23,015 bases of DNA from Clostridia bacterium (lineage in GTDB: Bacteria; Bacillota; Clostridia; TANB77; CAG-508): assembly GCA_900768805.1 (NCBI GenBank), contig CAAGEF010000066.1, forward strand, positions 1 through 23,015, given 5' to 3'. The translations under genes were made by a program, and so were the position numbers. The notes beneath the pieces are model-generated. The model was not told the DNA's origin and ran no database searches. It saw only the letters and a program-made list of their open reading frames with translations. Positions 8,166 through 14,061 of this stretch are shown here, piece by piece; within the stretch, counting starts at the first letter, position 1; each line of letters starts with the position of its first letter.

Positions 8166-9371
8166 ATGAATTTACCAAATTTTAACTATGAAGAAGAATT
8201 ATCCAAATGTAAATCTATGGAAGATATCACTGGTCAAAATGGCCTAGTTCAAAAAATCATAAAAAATGCAATGGAAACACTTTTACAAAACGAATTTAAT
8301 AAATTCTTAGATAATTCATCATCTTCTGAAAAGAATTATCGTAATGGATATAACAAGAAAAATGTAAAAACAGAATATGGAGATATTTCAGTTAATATGC
8401 CAAGAGATAGGAATGGAGAATTTAATCCAGAGTTTTTACCTAAAAGAGAAATCCTGTCGGATGGAATTAAAAATCAGATTACTTCAATGTACTCAAAAGG
8501 AATGTCCACAAGGGATATAAGCAATCATATAGAGGGCATGTATGGAACAAGTTTATCAGCAACTACGATTTCTAATATAACTGATGAAGCAATGGTTGAA
8601 GGAAAAGAATGGTTTAACAGAACTTTAGATCCCGTTTATCCAATACTTTTCTTGGATGCCGTTCATTTTAAAGTAAAGCAAGAAAATAGAATTGTAACAA
8701 AGGCTGCATATGTAGCATTAGCAATAACAATAGATGGTTTGAAAGATGTATTAGGTGTTTGGATAGGCGAAAGTGAAGGAGCAAAATTTTGGTTAAAAGT
8801 TTGCACTGAACTTAAAAATAGAGGAGTTCAAGATATTCTAATCACTTGTGTAGATGGACTTAAGGGATTTCCAGAGGCAATTCAAACTGTATTTCCTGAA
8901 ACTAAAATTCAGCTGTGTATTATTCACCAAATTAGAAATAGTTTTAAGTATGTAGCATCAAAGGATCAAAGAGAATTTATTTCCGATTTGAAAACTGTAT
9001 ACAAAGCAACATCCGAAGAACTAGCAATGGAAGCACTAAATGAAATGTATGAAAAATGGGGAAAACAATATGAAATGGTGTTAGATTCTTGGATGAACAA
9101 ATGGGATAACTTGTCCACATATTTTGAATATGAAGATAAAATCCGAAAGTTAATTTACACAACAAATACGCTAGAAGGGTTTAATAGGCAATTAAGAAAA
9201 ATCACTAAGACCAAAACAGTATTTCCTAATGATGATGCTTTACTAAAATGCATATATTTAGCCATTACAGATATTTCTAAAAAATGGACCACTCCGTATC
9301 AGAATTGGGGTCAAACCATTGCACAATTCAAAATAAATTTTGGTGATAGAGTTCCTATTGATATTATGTAA
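8166..9371 (+). CDS. IS256-family (Mutator-type) transposase
   Basis: A 401-residue DDE transposase. The catalytic triad is visible: Asp164 in LFLDAVHFKV, Asp230 in TCVDGLKGFPEAI, and Glu337 in YTTNTLEGFNRQLRK. The C-x2-H motif of the insertion domain is at 251-254 (LCIIHQIRNS). The N-terminal part holds the typical SEKNYRNGYNKK block and the PRDRNGEFNPEFLPK region. Length matches intact family members and no stops interrupt it. The frame begins earlier with a TTG at 8157, but AAAAGGAG lies 9 nt before ATG 8166, which is taken as the start. The gene runs opposite to the host genes on both sides. It catalyses cut-and-copy movement of the surrounding element. Confidence 0.97.
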   Translation: MNLPNFNYEEELSKCKSMEDITGQNGLVQKIIKNAMETLLQNEFNKFLDNSSSSEKNYRNGYNKKNVKTEYGDISVNMPRDRNGEFNPEFLPKREILSDGIKNQITSMYSKGMSTRDISNHIEGMYGTSLSATTISNITDEAMVEGKEWFNRTLDPVYPILFLDAVHFKVKQENRIVTKAAYVALAITIDGLKDVLGVWIGESEGAKFWLKVCTELKNRGVQDILITCVDGLKGFPEAIQTVFPETKIQLCIIHQIRNSFKYVASKDQREFISDLKTVYKATSEELAMEALNEMYEKWGKQYEMVLDSWMNKWDNLSTYFEYEDKIRKLIYTTNTLEGFNRQLRKITKTKTVFPNDDALLKCIYLAITDISKKWTTPYQNWGQTIAQFKINFGDRVPIDIM

Positions 9372-9388
9372 TTGGGGCTTTGCCCCAA
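9372..9388 (+). terminator. Small GC-rich hairpin at the transposase stop
   Basis: TTGGGGC and GCCCCAA pair around a TTT loop, beginning on the base after the stop codon. It has no T-run, so it may attenuate transcription or stabilise the mRNA rather than terminate fully. Confidence 0.5.
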
Positions 9389-9690
9389 ACCCCAAGGCTC
9401 CAAAATAAAATAAAAAATATAAAAATTTTGTATAATTTTGGAGAAAATGGAAATAATACTAATAGGCGATAAAATAAAATTAGATAAGGGATGAAAAATC
9501 TCCAAAAGGAAAATCCCTTATCTAAAAAATAATAGTATAACCAAAATTATAATTTCTATACATTGAAAATTTTAAATAATTTTGTAGAATTTTGTAAGAA
9601 TTAGTATGTTAACATACGAACATTGTTTTTGCTACTACATAGTAATTTCTGTACCAAATTTCGACATTCCACATTTTATTTTACATACCC
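9389..9690. other. Non-coding right part of the IS
   Basis: About 300 bp with no convincing gene. It holds a 12-bp stem-loop (9481-9492 with 9513-9524, TAGATAAGGGAT/ATCCCTTATCTA) with a small inner hairpin, a perfect 14-bp palindrome GTATGTTAACATAC at 9604-9617, and the right terminal inverted repeat at 9652-9690. A 60-codon open frame on the plus strand (9623-9805) crosses the IS end and a terminator and is not believed. Confidence 0.55.
9652..9690 (-). repeat. Right terminal inverted repeat of the IS
   Basis: Read inwards on the minus strand it starts GGGTATGTAAAATAAAATGTG and matches the left end from 8025 in register. Confidence 0.75.
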
Positions 9691-9698
9691 AATATCTC
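9691..9698. repeat. IS target-site duplication, right copy
   Basis: AATATCTC, identical to 8017-8024. It overlaps the original ribosome binding site of the MBOAT gene. Confidence 0.8.
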
Positions 9699-9746
9699 CC
9701 TTACTTATAAAGATTTTTTCTTTACATTTTCTTAATTTAAATTATA
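9696..9746 (-). promoter_or_regulatory. Orphaned ribosome binding site and -10 of the MBOAT operon
   Basis: On the minus strand a TATAAT (9746-9741) with a poor -35 is followed by AAGGGAG (9702-9696). If the IS and one target copy are removed, AAGGGAG lies 12 nt before the MBOAT ATG at 8009, so this is most likely the operon's original start region, now 1.7 kb away. Confidence 0.65.
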
Positions 9747-9754
9747 TTTATAGA

Positions 9755-9783
9755 AAAAACCTTGAAATAATTTCAAGGTTTTT
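9755..9783. terminator. Intrinsic terminator of the DUF4358-like gene
   Basis: AAAAACCTTGAAA (9755-9767) pairs with TTTCAAGGTTTTT (9771-9783) around a TAA loop, 12 bp past the stop codon. The minus-strand copy ends in a T-run. Confidence 0.85.
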
Positions 9784-9794
9784 ATATAATTTTT

Positions 9795-10415
9795 TTATTC
9801 TGTAACCAATATTTCTGGTGGAAGCTCTATATCTTCTATATTTATTTTTTCTAAAATATTAGAATCTTCAATATTTAATTTTGATTTTACACTATTTTTA
9901 ACCTTGTTTGCTAAATCAGTATTAGTCATTACTAAACAAATAATATCATCATTATATATTACATTTGTTTGTTCTGCTTCAACACAAATCCATTTTCTAG
10001 GATTTACATTATCAAGAACTTCTTGAGCAACTTCTTTAGAATTAACTCCAGATTTTAATTTCATTACAACAAATGAATAAGCACTTGATGTCATCATTGG
10101 TTCTGATACTACTGCATATTCAATATTTTCCGAATTCGATAAGCCTACATAAGAATATATAGCATCATTATCTTTTAAATCAATTTCATTTGATTCAACC
10201 TTCATCATATTTTCTCTTCCAATTTCATCATATATTTTATCGATAAAAGCTTTTATATCATCATTTGATTTAATTTCTACTGATGAAGTATTATTATTTT
10301 CTACAATATTCTCTGGCTCTACAACTTTAGTTCCAATTTGAAATAAAAATAAACCAACTAAAATAATAATTGCAATTACTGCTAATCCAATTACTAATAC
10401 TAAACTTTTTTTCAT
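9795..10415 (-). CDS. Membrane-anchored DUF4358-like protein
   Basis: The 206-residue protein has one N-terminal hydrophobic segment after MKKS (about residues 5-26) with no lipobox cysteine, so it is probably a membrane anchor with the rest outside the cell. A polar Asn/Ser/Glu linker follows. The C-terminal half holds a pattern I associate with DUF4358: YAVVSEPMMTSSAYSFVVMKL, a V-x-x-x-x-LDNVNPRKWICVEAE block and DIICLVMTNTD. The domain's function is unknown. Start ATG 10415 has AAAGGAG at 7 nt. It has its own promoter (10480-10508) and terminator, so it is probably monocistronic. The family call is from memory of motif shape and is moderate. Confidence 0.7.
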   Translation of the reverse strand: MKKSLVLVIGLAVIAIIILVGLFLFQIGTKVVEPENIVENNNTSSVEIKSNDDIKAFIDKIYDEIGRENMMKVESNEIDLKDNDAIYSYVGLSNSENIEYAVVSEPMMTSSAYSFVVMKLKSGVNSKEVAQEVLDNVNPRKWICVEAEQTNVIYNDDIICLVMTNTDLANKVKNSVKSKLNIEDSNILEKINIEDIELPPEILVTE

Positions 10416-10441
10416 AATTATTCTCCTTTGTATTTATTTTT

Positions 10442-10476
10442 TGTATATAATACATATACAATTTTTATTATATACA
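10442..10476. repeat. Dyad in the leader of the DUF4358-like gene
   Basis: TGTATATAAT (10442-10451) and ATTATATACA (10467-10476) are perfect 10-bp inverted copies between the -10 box and the ribosome binding site. A leader hairpin or operator is possible, but AT-only sequence makes chance pairing likely. Confidence 0.35.
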
Positions 10477-10479
10477 TTT

Positions 10480-10508
10480 TTTATATCATAAAAGAATTTT
10501 TATTGCAA
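10480..10508 (-). promoter_or_regulatory. Promoter of the DUF4358-like gene
   Basis: TTGCAA (10508-10503), 17 bp, TATAAA (10485-10480) preceded by an extended TGA, all on the minus strand. Confidence 0.6.
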
Positions 10509-10558
10509 TATAGAAAATATTTTATTTAGACAATATTGTTTTTTGCCTAAATTCTTTT

Positions 10559-10993
10559 TTATTCAGAAATATCTTTTCCTATTTTTACTAATTCTAAATC
10601 ACCATTTATGATTATAGGTGAAAAACCACTTATTTCATCAAAAAGTATTCCCTCTGGTACTTCATTCCATAAATAAATCTTTTTACCCTCCATAAAAGCT
10701 TCATATAATTCAAGAAATGTTGAACCACCAACATAATTCTTTTTACCGTTTTTATCAAAATTTAAAGTTAATACTGCGTCCATTGATTTTATTCTATCTC
10801 TACTTCTCCTAAACATTTCGCCTTTCATTTTTGCATGTTCTTCTTCTCCTTTTGCATACCACTCATTTTCAGCATTTGGATTTTCGTATGTATGAGGTAA
10901 AAAAACTTTCCATCCATTTTCCTCTAATTTTTCTTTAATTGGTGGTATATCCTTATAAAAAGCTTTACTACATATTACAAATATATTTTTCAT
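10559..10993 (-). CDS. Nucleoside 2-deoxyribosyltransferase-like Rossmann protein
   Basis: A 144-residue cytoplasmic protein. It opens with a beta strand, MKNIFVICSKAFYKDI, and has an alternating alpha/beta pattern. Central blocks are RRSRDRIKSMDAVLTLNFDKNG and NYVGGSTFLELYEAFMEGKKIYLWNEVPEG, followed by DEISGFSPIIINGDL. The GG-x-T-x-x-E-x-x-x-A arrangement near a 'GKKIYLW' strand resembles small nucleoside 2-deoxyribosyltransferase-like proteins that bind nucleosides or nucleotides, but I cannot identify the substrate and catalysis is unproven. The frame starts two codons earlier at a TTG; ATG 10993 with AAAAGGAG 10 nt upstream is preferred. A TGATATAAT extended -10 in the 88-bp spacer suggests separate transcription from the membrane protein gene upstream. 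Confidence 0.6.
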   Translation of the reverse strand: MKNIFVICSKAFYKDIPPIKEKLEENGWKVFLPHTYENPNAENEWYAKGEEEHAKMKGEMFRRSRDRIKSMDAVLTLNFDKNGKKNYVGGSTFLELYEAFMEGKKIYLWNEVPEGILFDEISGFSPIIINGDLELVKIGKDISE

Positions 10994-11081
10994 ATTCAAT
11001 TCACTCCTTTTATTATTTATTAAATATTATATCATAATTTAAATTATTTTTTCATAATAACATTTTTCTAGAAAAACGTAT

Positions 11082-11582
11082 CTAGCTTTTAGATGATTTA
11101 ATTTGAAATATAGTTACAATATTTGCAATAATATTCATAAAATCAAATATTGCTGATGTATATGACTTTATTACTATATCATATATAAACCACATAAGCA
11201 TAGTAAAAGAAATTAAAAGTTTGAATTTTTTTACATCTTTTATATTCATTAACCATATATATGAAACTGTACTAATCAACGGTAACAAGCCAATATACCC
11301 TAAATTATTGAATTTAATAGTTAAAATTACTGCTAAAATTGTTATTACTATTTTTTCTTTTAGTCCTAGTTTATCTTTATAACATAGTATATTTCTTATC
11401 ATACTTAATGCATTTATTATAGCTCCAGTTATCCCACCTAAAATGATATTACTAATTACTGACATTCCTATTTGTACTGTCTGAAAATATAATATTTTTT
11501 TATTTTGTTTTAGCATACCAGAGTATACCATTAATATTGAAGCAATGAGCGCAATTATATTCCCAATTATTATACTTACCAT
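11082..11582 (-). CDS. YgjV-like small integral membrane protein
   Basis: A 166-residue, almost wholly hydrophobic protein with about five or six membrane segments. The pattern IGNIIALIASILMVYSGMLKQNKKILYFQ, then NIILGGITGAIINALSMIRNILCYKD, and later NLGYIGLLPLISTVSYIW matches the YgjV (Imp-YgjV) family of inner-membrane proteins of unknown function. AGGAGAT lies 4 nt before ATG 11582. The gene begins 2 bp after the stop of the HD-domain gene, so the two are translationally coupled. No catalytic residues are evident. Confidence 0.75.
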   Translation of the reverse strand: MVSIIIGNIIALIASILMVYSGMLKQNKKILYFQTVQIGMSVISNIILGGITGAIINALSMIRNILCYKDKLGLKEKIVITILAVILTIKFNNLGYIGLLPLISTVSYIWLMNIKDVKKFKLLISFTMLMWFIYDIVIKSYTSAIFDFMNIIANIVTIFQIKSSKS

Positions 11583-11584
11583 TA

Positions 11585-11995
11585 CTATCTCCTAATTTTA
11601 TCAACTATTTTACAACACTTATTATATACCTCAGAATCTTTTCCATATCTGCTTTTTATATCTTCTAATCTTTTGTCATAACCAACATCATTACCATATT
11701 TATCTATTTGCATGTCTGCCTGATTTAAAATATCTAAATATAAAGATTTATATTCTACTTTTATTTCGCCATGATAATAAATCTCTCTCCAATATTTGAA
11801 GTTACTATTTTTTAAAATTTCTCCACCAATTACATTATGATTAATTCCATTTTTAGTAAATTCATATCCTATATCATGATTGTATCCTATAATAAAACAG
11901 GCTTTAATTTCCTCTTCACTTAACTTTTTACTTTTCGCAATCTCTACCATTTTTCTAGCAACTGCTATTGAATGTTTTAATCTATTTTCATCCAT
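11585..11995 (-). CDS. Small HD-domain protein (putative phosphohydrolase)
   Basis: The 136-residue protein has the HD superfamily metal-binding pattern: RLKHSIAVARKM (His8), GYNHDIGYEF (His40-Asp41), NHNVIGGEIL with a further His, and a later acidic residue in LNQADMQIDKYG. HD proteins hydrolyse phosphomonoesters or phosphodiesters, often of nucleotides. The protein is near the minimum size for a single HD domain, with no other domain attached. ATG 11995 is preceded by AAGGAAAT at about 7 nt. First gene of a two-gene unit with the YgjV-like membrane protein. The natural substrate cannot be predicted. Confidence 0.8.
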   Translation of the reverse strand: MDENRLKHSIAVARKMVEIAKSKKLSEEEIKACFIIGYNHDIGYEFTKNGINHNVIGGEILKNSNFKYWREIYYHGEIKVEYKSLYLDILNQADMQIDKYGNDVGYDKRLEDIKSRYGKDSEVYNKCCKIVDKIRR

Positions 11996-12046
11996 TTTTT
12001 ATTTCCTTATCTACCCAATTTAAATATTTTTCATTTATACTCATAA

Positions 12047-12060
12047 TATTTACCACAGCA
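12047..12060. repeat. Third, partial copy of the secA att core
   Basis: TATTTACCACAGCA here equals 12136-12149 exactly, and 12 of its bases equal 14068-14079. It may be a scar of an earlier insertion or excision at the same site; too short to be sure. Confidence 0.4.
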
Positions 12061-12107
12061 AATGCAAAACATTCATTGCTATGTTTAGTCTTAATTTTTT
12101 GTATAAA

Positions 12108-12131
12108 AAAAGCCTTTATTTCAAGGCTTTT
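12108..12131 (-). terminator. Intrinsic terminator, probably the original secA terminator
   Basis: AAAAGCCTT and AAGGCTTTT pair around a 6-nt loop, and the minus strand continues with a T-run. It begins 3 bp after the stop codon of the displaced SecA tail, which is where a secA terminator would be expected before the element inserted. Confidence 0.85.
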
Positions 12132-12133
12132 AA

Positions 12134-12177
12134 CTATTTACCACAGCAGTTTTTGTACTTCTTACCACTTCCACATG
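12134..12177 (-). pseudogene. Displaced 3' end of secA (zinc-tail fragment)
   Basis: On the minus strand these bases encode CGSGKKYKNCCGK and a TAG stop, the end of the SecA C-terminal zinc-binding motif, matching the tail of the intact secA at 14062. The frame stays open upstream but loses all SecA similarity immediately (the first CxC cysteine is absent), and there is no start with a ribosome binding site. It is best read as the host's old secA end, cut off when the element at 12137-14108 integrated. Both base differences from the intact copy are synonymous (Lys AAG/AAA, Gly GGA/GGC). Confidence 0.85.
12137..12177. repeat. Attachment-site repeat, left copy
   Basis: The 41 bases match 14068-14108 at 39 positions as a direct repeat. 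An identical 21-base run comes first, then two single mismatches. Similarity ends sharply at CCACATG. Confidence 0.85.
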
Positions 12178-12308
12178 TGTGTAATAGACTCATATTTTCT
12201 GTATTTATCATATTATTGTAACTATTGATTCTACTACATTTCATGTTTCGTAACACATTGATATTATTAATACTATTTATATTATCTTTATTAATAAATC
12301 AATTTCAT

Positions 12309-12397
12309 TTGGCTACAAATTGGCAACAATGTAGCCAACTTGTATTTACTATTATATTTGAATTTATTTTATAATAGTATCTTTAAATTGTAAAGAT
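12309..12397. repeat. Cluster of three inverted repeats
   Basis: TTGGCTACA/TGTAGCCAA (12309-12317 and 12330-12338), TACTATTATA/TATAATAGTA (12347-12356 and 12370-12379), and ATCTTTA/TAAAGAT (12379-12385 and 12391-12397) lie in a row downstream of the Bro-N gene. The last two could end its transcript. The first, GC-richer one could be an integrase or regulator site in the element's left end. Confidence 0.5.
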
Positions 12398-12411
12398 AAT
12401 CCAATAAATTT

Positions 12412-13278
12412 TTAGTCTTTTTTATCCTCTAATTTCTTTGACTCTTCATTGTTATCTATGTATTTATAATTAAGTGCATTTTTCTTTGAGATTGCAGATT
12501 TTTTTGTTTCTTTTTCATATAAGTCTTTTGCTCCTTTTGCAACACCTCCACCACGTTTTGCAACTTTTAAGTTTTCTTTTAAACCTTGTGGATGTTCTTC
12601 TCTTGCAATATCTCTTGTAGCAATTTCACCAATATTCGTTAATGCAACTTCTATATCTGTCATATTATCTCTTAAAGATTCTTTTCTAAGTCCTTTTAAT
12701 CTCTTATATTCACTAGCTTTCATTCCAGACCAACCTTTATAGATTTCATTTGTTAAAAGAGCATATTCGATTGGCTTATCGATTCCTCCTTCTTTCCAAA
12801 CATCAGTAAGTTTGAATCTATCTACAATTCCAGTTAATCTAGCTTTTATACATTCATCTGTATAGCCTTTATTTCTATAATATTCAACAGCTCTATTAAC
12901 TGCTATCTCTGGATCAAAAACTTCATTTATTCTTTCATCTCCTAAATTGGCAAGCCAAACCTTAAAAGGTTCTGCTTTAGGACTTGGAACTGATTCTATT
13001 AGTCTTAAAATGCCTTTAGTATCTAATACATCAGTTTCTCTCATTTTTCCATCTTGTGCTTTCATTTTCAACTGCACGATATTTTCGTGCAGTTCACTAC
13101 CTTCTGATTTTAATTTACGTTTTAAATCACTCCAATAATTTCTTGGAATATTACTGTCTGTTAGAGCTCCTATAACATCTATAACACTAAAAAAGTATTC
13201 TTCTTTTTCACTATCCCAAATACTTCTTATTTCATTTCCTTCAAATAAATTTGAAAGTGTTTCTAATTTATTATCCAT
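12412..13278 (-). CDS. Bro-N domain protein (phage antirepressor family)
   Basis: The 288-residue protein opens with a Bro-N DNA-binding domain (about residues 10-115): FEGNEIRSIWDSEKEEYFFS, VIDVIGALTDS, NYWSDLKRKL, and a VPSPKAEPFKVWLANLGDERI block. The middle (about 118-190) is the helical region usual in this family (EYYRNKGYTDECIKARL). A C-terminal part has TDIEVALTNIGEIATRDIARE and the KRGGGVAKGAKDLYEKETKK segment. Such proteins are carried by prophages and integrative elements and act as antirepressors or regulators; the exact role here is unknown. ATG 13278 has AGGAGG at 6 nt. It follows the broken integrase gene by 29 bp in the same direction. It appears intact, the only apparently functional gene in the element. 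Confidence 0.85.
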   Translation of the reverse strand: MDNKLETLSNLFEGNEIRSIWDSEKEEYFFSVIDVIGALTDSNIPRNYWSDLKRKLKSEGSELHENIVQLKMKAQDGKMRETDVLDTKGILRLIESVPSPKAEPFKVWLANLGDERINEVFDPEIAVNRAVEYYRNKGYTDECIKARLTGIVDRFKLTDVWKEGGIDKPIEYALLTNEIYKGWSGMKASEYKRLKGLRKESLRDNMTDIEVALTNIGEIATRDIAREEHPQGLKENLKVAKRGGGVAKGAKDLYEKETKKSAISKKNALNYKYIDNNEESKKLEDKKD

Positions 13279-13307
13279 ATATTATACCTCCTCATGTTTT
13301 ATAAAAT

Positions 13308-13920
13308 TTACCCCCAACTATATGCGGATATTTCATCAATAACATCCGATTGCATAATTTTATCAAATACAACATTAGCATTTTTTCTACCATCACTTGT
13401 ACTTGAAATATAATAATTTTCTGTAGTTTCTATATTACCATGCCCTAAAATATCAGCTACATCTTTAATTTCAATTCCATTATTTAAAATTTTAGTTGCA
13501 TAACTTCCTCTCAAATCATAAAATCTAGCATTTATCCCTAATTCATCATGAATTACTTTAAAAGGATATTTAGTAATATCTGTTCCTACATAAGTTCCAT
13601 CATATTTTGTAAATACAAAATTGATATTCTTATGATATACTACATCATCTTTATTTGCAACTATTCTTTGCTCTATTGTATTACCAAAATCAATATCATC
13701 CCATGTTAATGCGTAAACTTCTCCTGTTCTCATTCCTGTATAACATGCCACTAGGAAACTACAAGTAAATGCATCATCATTTTCAAATCTTTTTAATATT
13801 TTGTTTATTTCTTCATCAGTATAAACATATTTTATTTCATTTTTTATAAATTTAGTTTTTGGTAATCTTAAAGTAATAGTTGTATTCATATACATTTCCT
13901 CTTTGTCTAATACTATACAT
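13308..13920 (-). pseudogene. Tyrosine integrase, internally deleted and frameshifted
   Basis: The catalytic half is open (ATG 13895 or 13889 to 13308): TGMRTGEVYALTWDDIDF with the first Arg, FYDLRGSYATKIL with the second Arg (HxxR His is Tyr), LGHGNIETTENYY with His and the nucleophilic Tyr. About 190 residues instead of the usual 350-400 means the arm-binding and core-binding domains are missing. Upstream, AGGAGG at 13927-13932 lies 6 nt before ATG 13920, which opens MYSIRQRGNVYEY, the usual N-terminus of this integrase group. That frame is shifted by one relative to the catalytic part and stops at 13852. So an original start survives, about 150 codons are gone, and the frame is broken. It probably once drove integration at secA. 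Confidence 0.8.
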
Positions 13921-13941
13921 ATCTAACCTCCTAAAATACAA

Positions 13942-13972
13942 AAAAACTAGCATTTTATATATGCTAGTTTTT
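13942..13972. terminator. Intrinsic terminator downstream of present-day secA
   Basis: AAAAACTAGCAT (13942-13953) pairs with ATGCTAGTTTTT (13961-13972), 7-nt loop, with a T-run on the minus strand. It lies between the secA stop and the integrase start, so the integrase is not read from the secA promoter. Confidence 0.85.
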
Positions 13973-13974
13973 AG

Positions 13975-14002
13975 TTTGTCGACATTTTTAAGTTTTGTCG
14001 TC
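13975..14002. repeat. Direct repeats next to the secA-side att site
   Basis: TTTGTCGAC (13975-13983) and TTTGTCGTC (13994-14002) start 19 bp apart, about 65 bp inside the element from the att core. The position and spacing suit integrase arm-type binding sites; this is inference from location only. Confidence 0.35.
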
Positions 14003-14061
14003 AAATCGATAATTTTTACCACTTTTCGAAATTATACAAAACTCTGTAACCCTTGCTATTC

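Larger units (their letters stand above)
8025..9690 (+). mobile_element. IS256-family insertion sequence, 1,666 bp
   Basis: The element carries one transposase gene on the plus strand. The left end (from 8025) and the inverted right end (from 9690) align in register: G-G-ATGTAAAATA---TGTG-AA, with about 20 of the first 27 positions identical, and GTCGA plus AAATTT shared further in after a short gap. An 8-bp direct repeat flanks both ends. Hairpins near the left end and just after the transposase would limit read-through transcription. The transposase is full length with its catalytic residues, so the element may be active or recently active. It is long for the family because about 320 bp of non-coding DNA follow the transposase. 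The ends were inferred by eye. Confidence 0.82.

Noticed and set aside
9623..9805. 60-codon plus-strand open frame
   Set aside because: It spans the IS right end, the target duplication and a terminator and has no ribosome binding site.
11996..12110. Open frame upstream of the HD-domain gene on the minus strand
   Set aside because: It looks faintly protein-like but has no start codon with a ribosome binding site and reads through the terminator at 12108-12131.
8053..13983. TTTGTCGAC shared by the left IS end (8053-8061, inverted) and the secA att flank
   Set aside because: Nine bases in two unrelated elements; chance cannot be excluded and nothing else is shared.
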